A stretch of 64,000 nt of DNA. It comes from Polyangium mundeleinium (GTDB lineage: Bacteria; Myxococcota_A; Polyangia; Polyangiales; Polyangiaceae). The DNA is taken from assembly GCF_028369105.1 (NCBI RefSeq), contig NZ_JAQNDO010000001.1:868001-932000 (forward strand). The letters run 5' to 3'. Both the position numbers and the translations under genes were made by a program. Under the pieces are notes generated by a model. That model was not told the origin of the DNA and did no database searches. It saw only the letters and a program-made list of their open reading frames with translations. Shown here one piece after another: positions 43,125 to 52,155 of the stretch. Position 1 is the stretch's first letter; each line of letters starts with the position of its first letter.

Positions 43125-45178
43125 GGGGCCGCGCGGTGTGTATGGCCGTGGTGCTGGCCGCGTACTCGTTTTCCACGGTGGCCCATTCCGACGAACCACG
43201 ACCCGCGGAGGTGACCGTCCGCGCGGCGCCACGCAAGCGTGATCCGGGGCGTGCGACCGTTCGCGCCGACGAGGCCCGGCGCGTGGCAGGGACACGGGAC
43301 GATGCGCTTCGAATCGTGGAGAGCCTGCCGGGCGTCGCGCGGGGCGGGTTTTTCGGGGGAGGGCTCGTTCTTTGGGGCGCCGCGCCGGGCGACAGCCGTG
43401 TCACCGTGGACGGCGTCGAGATTCCGGTACTTTATCACGGAAATGGCCTTCGTGGTGTGCTTCCCTCGGGCCTCGTGCAGGCGATCGACCTCGCGCCCGG
43501 CGCGTATGGCGCCGAATACGGCCGCGCGCTCGGCGGCCTCGTCCGCGTGACCACGCGAGAGCTCCCGGCAAAGGGCATTCACGGATCGATCGGCGCAGAT
43601 TTCCTCGATGCCGCGGGCATGGTGAGCGCTGCCGTGGGGGATCGCGTGCGCGTCGCAGCCGCGGCCCGCGCGAGCCATTTCGATCGGCTCGTCGCCGCCG
43701 TGGCCCCGCCGAGCGTCCTCGACGTCGTGCCCATTCCGCGGTATCACGATTATCAGCTCAAGGTCTCCCTCGCGCTCCGGGAGGACGAGGCGATCTCGGC
43801 GGTGCTCCTCGGTGCGGGGGACGCGCTCACGCGCACGCAGCCATCGTCCGACCCCGCGAACACGCGTGTCGAATCGACCGAGAGCTCGTTTCAAAGATTT
43901 TATTTGCGTTATACGCGCGCCCTGCCCGACGGCGCGAACGTCGCCATCGTTCCGTTTTTCGGGCGGGATCGTGATCGGCGGGATGCCTCGTTCGGCGGGG
44001 TGCCGCAGGCGCGGGACACGCTCACGTGGCGGTATGGGCTGCGTGCCTCGTATCGCGCGCCGCTCACGCGCGACATCGTCGTGACGGCCGGCGTGGATGC
44101 CCTCGCGTCCCGCGCGAGCTTGTTCCGCCAGGGTTCGCTCACGTTGCCTCCGAGGGAAGGGGATCTTTACGTCTTTGGCCAGCCCCCAGGAAGCGACGTC
44201 AATGCGGACGAGTGGACTACGAACATCGTCGACGTCGGCCCCTTCCTCGTCTCGGAGTTGCGGCTCGGCCCCTTTCTCGTCACGCCGGGGCTGCGCGCCG
44301 ACCTGTTTCTGGTGGAGGGATCCCGAAGCACGCCGCGCGTGGGACAAACTCCCGGCATCGGCTCGTCCCGGCTCTTGCCAGCGCTGGATCCACGGCTCTC
44401 GGTGAGCGTTTCCCCCGTGGACCATGTGACGATCTCCGCGAGCGGCGGCCTCTACCACCAGCCGCCGTCGGCGGAGGATCTCGGACCGGTGTTCGGCGCG
44501 CCAAACCTTATGCTCTCCCGCGCGGCGCACGCGAGCGCAGGCGCGTCCGTGCGCTTGCCCGCGGGCCTCGACGTTGAAGTGACCGGTTTTTTCGTGGCGC
44601 TCGACGACCTCGTGGTCCGCAGCCGGCTCCCCACCCCGAAGCTCGCTGCCGCCCTCACGCAGGAAGGCGAGGGCGAGAGTTTCGGCGTGCAGGTCCTCGC
44701 GCGAAGGCAGCTCTGCAATGGGCTTTACGGCTGGATCGCCTACACCGCGAGCCGTAGCGAACGGCGTTATGTGGAGGATCCGTCGACGCGGCTTTTTGAT
44801 CACGATCAGACGCACGTGCTCACAGCGATGGCCGGCTACGAATGGCGTGGATGGAATTTCGGCGTTCGGTTCCGTCACGCCACGGGCGCGCCGCGCACGC
44901 CTGTCGTGGGCTCTTTTTATGATACGACGGCCGGCCGTTTCCAGCCGATCTTCGGCGCGCCAAATGGAACACGCCTCCCGAGCTTCCAGGCCCTCGACCT
45001 CCGCGTGCAGAAGGCGATTTCCGTGCGCAGCGCCTCGGTGGTCCTTTCGCTCGACGTCACGAACGCGACGAACCAGGACAACCCCGAGGAGTTCGTTTAC
45101 AACTACGATTTCAGCCGCAAGAGCTTCATTTCAGGGTTGCCGGTGCTGGCCATTCTGGGTGCGAGGGTCGAGCTGTGA
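43121..45178 (+). CDS. Short TonB-dependent receptor-like outer-membrane protein
   Basis: This 685-aa protein starts at GTG 43121 (GTGA overlap; ATG 43142 is an alternative) and has a signal peptide. The plug domain follows ('LRIVESLPGVARGGFFGGGL' and 'GDSRVTVDGVEIPVLYHGNG', 'YGAEYGRALGGLVRVTTREL'), then a beta-barrel of about 500 residues ending near 'LPVLAILGARVEL'. The plug matches TonB receptors, but the chain is shorter than most (700-1000 aa) and no clear TonB box is visible at the N terminus. It is likely to take up a scarce ligand together with the porin and lipoproteins of the operon. Confidence 0.88.
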   Translation: MRGRAVCMAVVLAAYSFSTVAHSDEPRPAEVTVRAAPRKRDPGRATVRADEARRVAGTRDDALRIVESLPGVARGGFFGGGLVLWGAAPGDSRVTVDGVEIPVLYHGNGLRGVLPSGLVQAIDLAPGAYGAEYGRALGGLVRVTTRELPAKGIHGSIGADFLDAAGMVSAAVGDRVRVAAAARASHFDRLVAAVAPPSVLDVVPIPRYHDYQLKVSLALREDEAISAVLLGAGDALTRTQPSSDPANTRVESTESSFQRFYLRYTRALPDGANVAIVPFFGRDRDRRDASFGGVPQARDTLTWRYGLRASYRAPLTRDIVVTAGVDALASRASLFRQGSLTLPPREGDLYVFGQPPGSDVNADEWTTNIVDVGPFLVSELRLGPFLVTPGLRADLFLVEGSRSTPRVGQTPGIGSSRLLPALDPRLSVSVSPVDHVTISASGGLYHQPPSAEDLGPVFGAPNLMLSRAAHASAGASVRLPAGLDVEVTGFFVALDDLVVRSRLPTPKLAAALTQEGEGESFGVQVLARRQLCNGLYGWIAYTASRSERRYVEDPSTRLFDHDQTHVLTAMAGYEWRGWNFGVRFRHATGAPRTPVVGSFYDTTAGRFQPIFGAPNGTRLPSFQALDLRVQKAISVRSASVVLSLDVTNATNQDNPEEFVYNYDFSRKSFISGLPVLAILGARVEL

Positions 45179-46080
45179 AGGGCAGCATTTCGTGGGCAAC
45201 GATGTTCCTCGTCGTGGCGGGTTGCCTCCCTGCCGAGGCCGAGCGGGAGTCGCTCGTGACGGGCCCGCGTATCCTCGCGGTGCGCAGCGAGCCGCCCGAA
45301 TCGAAGCCCGGTGCGTCCGTCGTATACAAGGCGCTTGTGGTGACACCGGACGGTGAACTCCAGGGCACCGCCGTGCGCTGGGCCTTTTGCGCGGCGCCGA
45401 AGCCGTTCACGGAAAACAGCCCTATCAGCGCCGCGTGTCTCGAAGGCGCCGTGCGGCCCATCGTGGGCACTACCGTGAGCGTGACAGCGCCGACGCCGAC
45501 CGATACCTGTTCGCTCTTCGGCCCCGAGACGCCCCCCGGTGATTTCCGCCCGAGGGACCCAGATGGGACAGGCGGGTTTTACCAGCCAGTCCGCGTGGAA
45601 GCCACAGGGCAGACCGCGTTCGTCCTGGAGCGGATCACGTGCAACTTGCCGAATGCGCCCCTCGACGTCGCAGTGGAGTTCGCAGAGCGGCGCGCCCTAA
45701 ATCGAAACCCGACGCTCGTCCCGCTGCGTGCGTTCGTGAACGGCGCGCCCGCGTCGCTCGACGCCTTGCCCGCGGGCGGAGACGTGCGATTCGAGGTCGG
45801 CTGGAGCGCCTATGACGCCGAGGCGTACCCTGCGTTCGATCCAAGAAAGCAGGCGCTTGTGGACCAACGCGAGGCGTTGCGGGTCTCCTGGTATGCGACC
45901 GCCGGGGCCTTCGAGAGCGACGTGACGGGGCGGGCGAGCGAGGACCTGGCGCCGACGGTGTCGAACGGATGGCGCGCGCCCGACGAGCCTTCGCGGGTGT
46001 TCGTGTGGCTCGTGTTGCGGGATGGGCGTGGCGGGACCGATTTCGCGAGGTATACCCTCGACGTGAAGTCTCCGCCTTAG
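45175..46080 (+). CDS. Lipoprotein of the porin/TonB operon, unknown family
   Basis: This 301-aa protein starts at GTG 45175 overlapping the receptor stop (GTGA). It has a lipobox (VVAGC, Cys17) and beta-rich repeats of an Ig-like kind ('SKPGASVVYKALVVTPDGEL', 'DALPAGGDVRFEVGWSAYDA', 'LVLRDGRGGTDFARYTLDV') with four or five Cys. It is the last gene of the operon. It may cap the receptor on the cell surface, as SusD- or HmuY-like partners do, but no homology to those is visible. It converges on the unknown gene at 46090 with 9 bases between. Confidence 0.78.
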   Translation: MKGSISWATMFLVVAGCLPAEAERESLVTGPRILAVRSEPPESKPGASVVYKALVVTPDGELQGTAVRWAFCAAPKPFTENSPISAACLEGAVRPIVGTTVSVTAPTPTDTCSLFGPETPPGDFRPRDPDGTGGFYQPVRVEATGQTAFVLERITCNLPNAPLDVAVEFAERRALNRNPTLVPLRAFVNGAPASLDALPAGGDVRFEVGWSAYDAEAYPAFDPRKQALVDQREALRVSWYATAGAFESDVTGRASEDLAPTVSNGWRAPDEPSRVFVWLVLRDGRGGTDFARYTLDVKSPP

Positions 46081-46089
46081 GGCGGGCGC

Positions 46090-46836
46090 CTACTCCTCGA
46101 TCGTGGGCCCGCGAAGCAAAGTGAACGGATCGGGGACTCCATGGGGGCATTCCCATATCTTGAAACGGAGCTCCACCGCCATGTCCCGCGCGAGGGTTCG
46201 CACGCCCTGCACGCCCTCGACCAGATCATCGAAGACCACGGCCACGTGCCGGCTGCCCCACTCCCCGTGATACCACGCCGGCTCGATCTGCGGGCGGGGA
46301 TCAGCTTCGCTACGCGTCGTCCAGGCGGGGAGCTCCTTTTCGAGCCGCATCTCGAAGGCGTCGAGTTTCTCCCGCCGAGCGTCCTTGTCCTTGAATTGTC
46401 CGTGCGGGAGCCAGAAATCGAACTCCACCGCGATCTCCGCGTGCGCATGGTCGAGTTCCATCTGGACGCGGCCGCCTCGCGCATAAAAAAGCTCTCCGAG
46501 GGCGGCCGGCATCGTCAGTGTGTGCGTGCTGTGAAAGAGCACCTGCAGGCCTGCGGCAACGACTCGAGGGGCGTCATCGTAATAGGGCCAGTCATCGTTG
46601 CGGCCTTGTTTGTTCCCCCGCAAGCCCTCGCGCTTCACCAGCTCGTCGAGGGGGGAAGGACCGTCGTCGACCCCGCCGGTACGCTCGAGCCACGCGGAAT
46701 GCGCCGCGCTCACCTCGGCGAGTAGGCGCGCGACCTCCTCGGCCGTGGCCTCGTCTTTGAACGTGCCGACCAGGGTGTAGCTGCCGCTGTTGTTGCTGGC
46801 GAATGCCTGGTAAAGGTAGATGCGCATCGGAGTCAT
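46090..46836 (-). CDS. Unknown protein coupled to a radical SAM enzyme
   Basis: This 248-aa protein has no signal peptide or recognised domain. The N terminus ('RIYLYQAFASNNSGSYTLVG', 'EATAEEVARLLAEVSAAHSAW') looks like a small alpha/beta domain. The middle has 'FYARGGRVQMELDHAHAEIAVEFDFWL', quoted here as two overlapping strands, and the C terminus 'VAVVFDDLVEGVQGVRTLAR'. The ATG at 46836 overlaps the stop of the radical SAM gene (ATGA), which decides the start over the ATG at 46827. The pair suggests that this protein is a substrate, a recognition partner or a sensor of the enzyme product; evidence is only the linkage. Confidence 0.75.
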   Translation of the reverse strand: MTPMRIYLYQAFASNNSGSYTLVGTFKDEATAEEVARLLAEVSAAHSAWLERTGGVDDGPSPLDELVKREGLRGNKQGRNDDWPYYDDAPRVVAAGLQVLFHSTHTLTMPAALGELFYARGGRVQMELDHAHAEIAVEFDFWLPHGQFKDKDARREKLDAFEMRLEKELPAWTTRSEADPRPQIEPAWYHGEWGSRHVAVVFDDLVEGVQGVRTLARDMAVELRFKIWECPHGVPDPFTLLRGPTIEE

Positions 46837-47852
46837 CCCATCATCGGTAATCGTTTTGGGGAGCCGTCGAGGCCGAATCCCTGCGTCCGCGCGCACCCAA
46901 GCTCGCGCGCTGGCGCGGCGAGCGCGTCTCCGTGGGTTTCCCACACGCGGAGAACGTCCTCGGCGGTCTCCGCGGGGAAACGCAGGTGATGGAAGCTGCA
47001 AGGGCTTACCTGCTTTTCACTCGTTATTACCATGAATTCACGGCCCGCGGAGCAGGGACGCCCGCCGAAGAGGCGCGGAACGGTCGCCATGCGCTCGCCC
47101 CAGCAGATGTCGAGCTTGAGCGTCGCGCGCCCCGCGAGTCCGCGCCCGAGCACGCGCGCGACGCGGGCGAACTCCGACGCCTCGGCCGGATCGAGGTGCA
47201 AGGTGTGATCCGGGCCATTGTAGGAGAGGAGGAGGATGTCCCGACAACCCGATTCCACGAGGTCGAGGACGAACGCCGTGAGCCCCGGGAGGCGCGCGGG
47301 TGTCACGAGCCAGTTCACGCCGAAACGCACGCCGCTATGGGCGAGTCGTGCCAGGATGGGTCGATGGTCGACGTCATCGTAGACCGAAAGCCGAATTTGC
47401 CCCACGTGGGGCGCGAGCGCCGCGATCGTCGTGTCGTCGAGGCGCGTACCGTTGGTCGTCAAACTGACGGAGAGCCGCGTCTCCAGGTCGAGGCGCCGCA
47501 CGAGCGCTGGGAATCCCTTGAACACGAGCGGCTCGCCGCCCCCGAACGCGACCTCCAGCACGCCGGCCCGATCGAGGTCGTGCAAGAGGACGAACGCCTC
47601 CTCCGCGGTCCAGGCGCTTCGTGCCGTGACGTCGCGCGAGCAGAACGTGCAGGAGAGATTGCAAGCGTTCGTGATCGAGAACTGCACGACGCGCGGCGTG
47701 CGCATGCGAAGATGCTCCGTCTCGGGCCCCTCGCAGACGGCCGTGAGCCCCGTGCGTCGATCGAAGCAAAGGAGCGCGCCGTCGAGCGCAAAACGCCGCA
47801 TCGGCGCGAGCGCCATCGGTAGCGGGATCTCGTCTTCGGGGCGCGGGAGCAC
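46833..47852 (-). CDS. Radical SAM/SPASM-like enzyme
   Basis: This 339-aa protein has the radical SAM motif C64-x3-C68-x2-C71 (CNLSCTFC), 'EVAFGGGEPLVFKGF' (SAM-binding GGGEP at 104-108), 'SLTTNGTRLDD' and 'IRLSVYDD'. A C-terminal region with Cys in 'GRPCSAG', 'VSPCSFHH' and 'ELGCARTQG' may hold an auxiliary cluster as in SPASM/Twitch proteins. Such enzymes often modify peptides or proteins. The start is GTG 47852; an internal ATG at 47816 is possible. It is coupled to the unknown protein at 46090-46836 and divergent from the lipid kinase. No short precursor-peptide gene is evident. Confidence 0.88.
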   Translation of the reverse strand: MLPRPEDEIPLPMALAPMRRFALDGALLCFDRRTGLTAVCEGPETEHLRMRTPRVVQFSITNACNLSCTFCSRDVTARSAWTAEEAFVLLHDLDRAGVLEVAFGGGEPLVFKGFPALVRRLDLETRLSVSLTTNGTRLDDTTIAALAPHVGQIRLSVYDDVDHRPILARLAHSGVRFGVNWLVTPARLPGLTAFVLDLVESGCRDILLLSYNGPDHTLHLDPAEASEFARVARVLGRGLAGRATLKLDICWGERMATVPRLFGGRPCSAGREFMVITSEKQVSPCSFHHLRFPAETAEDVLRVWETHGDALAAPARELGCARTQGFGLDGSPKRLPMMG

Positions 47853-47939
47853 ACCCCGAGGCTATCCGAACGCAGGCGCCAGGGGAAGGGGACCTGGGCG
47901 CGTGAAACACCCGTGCGCTTCGGGTAAACTCGGCCTCGC

Positions 47940-48956
47940 ATGATGGCGCCCACGCACCTCCTCGTCGCGAACCCCATGGCTCAGAGCGGGCGCAATGCGA
48001 CGCGCATCGACGTCGCATTGGGCTTGCTTCGCGCGGCGGGGCTTCCCGCCCGCCTCTTGCCGACGGAGCCCGGCGGACGAACCGTGCAGGCGGTGCGGGA
48101 TGCGCTCGCGGAAGAGCCTTATCGATGCGTCATTGCCATGGGCGGTGACGGTACGTTCCGCGAGGTCGCCGAAGGGCTGCTCGAAAGCCCGCGCCGGGAT
48201 TCGGTTGCGCTCGGAATGCTGCCCGCGGGCACCGCAAACAACCATGGTCGGAGCTTCGGTCTGCGCGCCGGGGAGCGCGCGCTCGAGCGGAACGTGCGCG
48301 TCCTCGGGGCTGGGCGGGAGACGCGGCTCGACGCGGGGAAGCTCCATGCGATGGACGGCGCCGGCAGGACGGTCGCGCGCGCGACGTTTTTTGATTCGGT
48401 GGGCTTTGGCATCGGCGCCGCGGTGATTGCGGCGCGCAACGTGGACCGGGATCGGGTGCAGCGGCGTGGGAAGGCGTTCGCGCTGTATCGCGACGAGCTC
48501 GTGTACGCCGGTGCCCTGATTCGCACGCTCGTCGCATCGCAGAGCCCGGACGTCGATTTCGTGGCCGAGGTCGTCGCCGACGGCGCCCGCTCGGAGGCGC
48601 GGCTCACGGAACTCTTGATTCGAGGGACACGCGTCTACGCAGGGGGATGGGTGGTCGATCCGACGTCACGCCACGATGACGGCCTGTTCGAGGTGTTCCC
48701 ATTTCCCACGCGACGTGATTGGCTCCGGCGCGCCACGGTGGGCCTCTCCGTCGGACCGCTCGCGCGCGCCAGGCTCATCGCGCCTACCGCGCCTCCCGGT
48801 ACGCGCAGGGCTTCTCGGATCGACGTCCACTTCCGCGTCTTCGAAGGCGGCGCGCCTCCGCCTTGCCAGCTCGATGGCGAGGAGTTCCCGCGCGTTGAGC
48901 GCGCTTCGATCGAGGTCATCGCCCGCGCCTTGCGGCTGATCGTTCCGGACAAATGA
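47940..48956 (+). CDS. Diacylglycerol kinase-family lipid kinase
   Basis: This 338-aa protein has the DAGK catalytic domain ('HLLVANPMAQSGRNATRIDV', 'VIAMGGDGTFREVAEGLL' with the GGDGT nucleotide loop, 'LGMLPAGTANNHGRSFGL') and the C-terminal beta sandwich common to YegS/DgkB-like and sphingosine-type kinases ('VVDPTSRHDDGLFEV', 'CQLDGEEFPR'). The last motif normally contains D-G-E, which is kept. It phosphorylates a lipid at the cytoplasmic membrane. Two ATG codons stand in tandem at 47940 and 47943. It is divergent from the radical SAM gene with 87 bases between. Confidence 0.9.
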   Translation: MMAPTHLLVANPMAQSGRNATRIDVALGLLRAAGLPARLLPTEPGGRTVQAVRDALAEEPYRCVIAMGGDGTFREVAEGLLESPRRDSVALGMLPAGTANNHGRSFGLRAGERALERNVRVLGAGRETRLDAGKLHAMDGAGRTVARATFFDSVGFGIGAAVIAARNVDRDRVQRRGKAFALYRDELVYAGALIRTLVASQSPDVDFVAEVVADGARSEARLTELLIRGTRVYAGGWVVDPTSRHDDGLFEVFPFPTRRDWLRRATVGLSVGPLARARLIAPTAPPGTRRASRIDVHFRVFEGGAPPPCQLDGEEFPRVERASIEVIARALRLIVPDK

Positions 48957-49019
48957 GCGATCAATCCGTTTGAGGACAAAATATTTGACGCCGCTGCCCG
49001 ATCAGGGAACGATGTCGTC

Positions 49020-50372
49020 ATGTCCATGGGAGGAGGCGAGCAGACCCGACGTTCGTTCCTCGCGGCCGCGGCCGTTCTCCCGCTCTCTGCGCTGATCCCC
49101 GGCTGTCGTCGCGCGCCGTCCGCGGAGGACATGGCCGAAGACCTCCCCGAGGTGCGCACGCCTCCGCCGCGCGTGCCCAGGGCTGAGCGGCATGCGGGTG
49201 CGCGGCTCGTGTTTTACGCGGAGTCGGTCGGTATCGGCGCCGCCATCGACCGCGCGCTCGCGCGGCGGTTTGCGCTGGACACGGGCGCCATCGTGGACGT
49301 CGTCCTGCGCCCGCGTGACGCGACTGAGACATATGCGAGTTACCAGCGCCTCTTTCAGGCGCGCTCCGCCGACGTGGACGTCCTTTCGCTCGACATCGTG
49401 TGGCCCGGCATTTTCGCCCCGCATTTGCTCGATCTCGGCGCGGCGCTCGGGGACCTCGCTGCGACACACCTCGAAGCCGCGATCAAGAACGACACCGTGC
49501 AAGGACGGCTCGTGGCCATGCCCTATTTTACCGATTTTGGCATGCTTTATTACCGGAGTGATCTGCTCCAGAAGTACGGATACAGCGCACCCCCAACGAC
49601 GTGGGACGAGCTCGAAGAGATGGCGCGGATGATTCAGGGAGGAGAGCGCGCGCGGAGCCGCTCGTTTGCCGGGTTCGTCTGGCAGGGCAAGGCGTACGAG
49701 GGGCTCACGTGCAATGCGCTCGAATGGATTCATTCGTACGGCGGGGGCGCGATCCTGGAGGGCCGTGAGCCTACGGTGGAGAATCCCCGGGCCGCGCAGG
49801 CGCTCGCGCGCTTTCACAGATTCGTCGGGACGATCTCGCCGATCGGCGTGACGGGATACGAGGAGGAGGACGCGCGCAACGTGTTTCAGGGCGGAAACGC
49901 GGCCTTCATGCGCAACTGGCCGTATGCGTACGCGGCCGGCAACACGAAGGGGTCGCGCATCGAGGGGCGCTTCGACGTCGCGCCGCTCCCGCACGAGCCC
50001 GGGTACGAGAGCAGCGCAACCCTGGGCGGGTGGACCCTCGGCGTTTCGAGATATTCGCGGTTTCCCGACGCGGCTGTGGCGTTCGTCGGGTATCTCTGCT
50101 CGCCCGAGGTGCAGCGCTTCCGGGCGCTCGTCGGCGGATACATCCCCACGATTCCCGCCGTGCAGAGCGATCCGGACGTCGCGCGGGTGTTGCCTTTCCT
50201 CGAGCGGGTGCGGGGAGCGACGCTGGTCGCGAGGCCGTCGAACCAGGCGGGCGCGAGGTACAACGAGGTCTCGATCGCATTTTACCAGGGCGTGAGCAAG
50301 GCGCTTTACGGGACAGACCCCAAGAAGGCGCTGGAGCAGATCGCTCGGCGTATCCGGCGCTCGTTGTGGTGA
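49020..50372 (+). CDS. Sugar ABC transporter solute-binding lipoprotein
   Basis: This 450-aa protein has a twin-arginine motif with a lipobox (TRRSFLAAAAVLPLSALIPGC, quoted as 'TRRSFLAAAAVLPLSA' then 'LIPGC'). A family 1 solute-binding fold follows: 'VDVLSLDIVWPGIFAPHLLD', 'AMPYFTDFGMLYYRSDLLQK', 'PPTTWDELEEMA', 'GGWTLGVSRYSRFPDAA'. This resembles trehalose/maltose-binding proteins such as ThuE. It delivers a sugar or oligosaccharide to the two permeases encoded downstream. ATG codons at 49020 and 49026 are both possible. The first permease gene begins 11 bases after the stop. Confidence 0.92.
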   Translation: MSMGGGEQTRRSFLAAAAVLPLSALIPGCRRAPSAEDMAEDLPEVRTPPPRVPRAERHAGARLVFYAESVGIGAAIDRALARRFALDTGAIVDVVLRPRDATETYASYQRLFQARSADVDVLSLDIVWPGIFAPHLLDLGAALGDLAATHLEAAIKNDTVQGRLVAMPYFTDFGMLYYRSDLLQKYGYSAPPTTWDELEEMARMIQGGERARSRSFAGFVWQGKAYEGLTCNALEWIHSYGGGAILEGREPTVENPRAAQALARFHRFVGTISPIGVTGYEEEDARNVFQGGNAAFMRNWPYAYAAGNTKGSRIEGRFDVAPLPHEPGYESSATLGGWTLGVSRYSRFPDAAVAFVGYLCSPEVQRFRALVGGYIPTIPAVQSDPDVARVLPFLERVRGATLVARPSNQAGARYNEVSIAFYQGVSKALYGTDPKKALEQIARRIRRSLW

Positions 50373-50383
50373 GGGGACACGGG

Positions 50384-51307
50384 ATGAGCACGACGACGGG
50401 CGAGGCGGAGAAGCAAGCGGAGGTCGCAGGGATCCGCGCGAAGAGGCGCGCCAGGGTCGCGTGGGCGTTCCTCACACCGGCGCTGATCGTGACGGCGTTC
50501 GTGGCGCTTTATCCGCTCTGCGACACCCTGTATTTGAGCCTCACGAATACCCGGCTCGGCAGCGAGGAGCCCGCGCGCTTTGTGGGGTTGTCGAATTACG
50601 TGGAGCTTGCCCACGACGGGTTTTTCCTCGACGCGTTGCTTCTCACCGTCTTCTTCGCCGTGATCACCGTCGTGCTCGAGCTCGCCCTCGGTCTCGGCAT
50701 TGCACTGCTCCTCGATGCACGTTTCAAGGGGCGCTCCGCCGTGCGCGCCGCCATGCTCGTCCCCTGGGCCATCCCCACGGCCGTGTCCACGCAGATGTGG
50801 AAATGGATGTACAATGACGTGTATGGCGTCTTCAACGATGTCCTCGTGAATCGACTGGGCCTGCTTTCCGAGCCAATCGCATTCACTGCGGACCCGAGGA
50901 CCTCGCTCCCCGCGGCCGTCCTCGTCGACGTCTGGAAGACGACGCCCTTCGTCGCGTTGCTCCTGCTCGCCGGCCTGCAGCTTATCCCGCGCGAGCTTTA
51001 TGAGGCCGCGCGCGTGGACGGCGCGACGCGCCTGCAAGCGTTCACGCGGATCACCCTGCCGCTCCTTCGGCCGGCCCTCCTCGTCGCGCTCGTGTTCCGG
51101 ACGCTCGACGCATTGCGTGTCTTCGACGTCTTTTACGTGATGTTCGGGAGCCGGCCCGACATGCAGACCCTGGCCACGTATGCCCACGAGATCCTCGTCA
51201 GCATCTCCGACGTGGGATACGGATCGGCCGTTTCCACCGCGATTTTCCTGGTCATCGCCGTCTTCATCATGATCTACGTTGCGCTTTTCCAGCGGAGGGA
51301 GACATGA
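50384..51307 (+). CDS. Sugar ABC transporter permease (MalF-like)
   Basis: This 307-aa protein has six membrane helices and the binding-protein-dependent permease domain with the EAA loop 'YEAARVDGATRLQAFTRITL' (about residues 206-225), which docks onto the ATPase. 'LVPWAIPTAVSTQMWKWMYN' is typical of MalF/UgpA-like subunits. GAGGGG lies 8 bases before the ATG. The stop overlaps the next ATG (ATGA). With the second permease it forms the channel of a carbohydrate importer. No ATPase gene lies in this operon, so a shared MsmK/MalK-type ATPase elsewhere is needed. Confidence 0.93.
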   Translation: MSTTTGEAEKQAEVAGIRAKRRARVAWAFLTPALIVTAFVALYPLCDTLYLSLTNTRLGSEEPARFVGLSNYVELAHDGFFLDALLLTVFFAVITVVLELALGLGIALLLDARFKGRSAVRAAMLVPWAIPTAVSTQMWKWMYNDVYGVFNDVLVNRLGLLSEPIAFTADPRTSLPAAVLVDVWKTTPFVALLLLAGLQLIPRELYEAARVDGATRLQAFTRITLPLLRPALLVALVFRTLDALRVFDVFYVMFGSRPDMQTLATYAHEILVSISDVGYGSAVSTAIFLVIAVFIMIYVALFQRRET

Positions 51308-52149
51308 AGGTCCGGGGCGTGGCGCGGCGAGCGGCCTTCGGGATGGCCGTGGTTCTCCTCGTCGTGTATCTCGTTTTTCCATTCGGCTGGGCGCTCGTGT
51401 CCTCGTTCAAGACGAACGCCGAGCTCTTCTCGACGCCCACGCGATTCTGGCCCGAGCACCCGACGCTCGAACATTATCGTCAGGTCCTCGCGAACGACGA
51501 CTTCCTCCGCGCTGCGCTGAACAGCGTCCTCGTGGCGAGTTCGGTGACGCTCGTCTCCCTCGCCATCGGCGCGCTCGCGGCGTTCGCGCTCGGCCGGTAC
51601 CGCTTTCGCGGCCGGAGCATCGTGCTCTATGTGATCCTCTCGATGACCCTGTTTCCTCAGATTGCCGTCCTGGGCGCGCTTTTCCAGCTCGTCAATGCGC
51701 TCGGCCTCTACAACCGGCTGCCAGCCCTGACGCTGACGTATCTCGTCTTCACGTTGCCCTTCACCATATGGGTGCTCACCGGGTTTCTCGAAGCCGTGCC
51801 CGTCGAGATCGAAGAGGCGGCCTACATGGATGGCGCTTCCCCGTTGCAGCTCTTTGCGAAAATCATGCTGCCACTCGCGGCCCCCGGGATGGTCACGACG
51901 GGATTGCTCTCCTTCATCGCCGCATGGAACGAGCTCCTGTTCGCGCTCTCGTTCATGCAGACCCCGGACAAACGGACCGTGACCCATGCGATTCTCTCGT
52001 TCTCTGCGACGACGAGCTCGGCCTTCGAGGTGCCCTGGGGGCAGATGATGGCCGCTTCCGTGCTGGTGACGACGCCGCTCGTGCTGCTCGCGCTCGTCTT
52101 CCAGAGGCGGATCATCGCAGGGCTCACGGCGGGGGCCGTGAAGGGGTGA
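51304..52149 (+). CDS. Sugar ABC transporter permease (MalG-like)
   Basis: This 281-aa protein has six membrane helices and the EAA loop 'EEAAYMDGASPLQLFAKIML' near residues 176-195. 'PFGWALVSSFKTNAELFSTP' at the N terminus and 'PDKRTVTHAI' are typical of MalG/UgpE-like subunits. The ATG overlaps the first permease stop (ATGA). It ends the three-gene importer operon, converging on the acyltransferase gene with six bases between. The set lacks an ATPase and a sugar-active enzyme, so the transported sugar cannot be named. Confidence 0.93.
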   Translation: MKVRGVARRAAFGMAVVLLVVYLVFPFGWALVSSFKTNAELFSTPTRFWPEHPTLEHYRQVLANDDFLRAALNSVLVASSVTLVSLAIGALAAFALGRYRFRGRSIVLYVILSMTLFPQIAVLGALFQLVNALGLYNRLPALTLTYLVFTLPFTIWVLTGFLEAVPVEIEEAAYMDGASPLQLFAKIMLPLAAPGMVTTGLLSFIAAWNELLFALSFMQTPDKRTVTHAILSFSATTSSAFEVPWGQMMAASVLVTTPLVLLALVFQRRIIAGLTAGAVKG

Positions 52150-52155
52150 GCGGGC

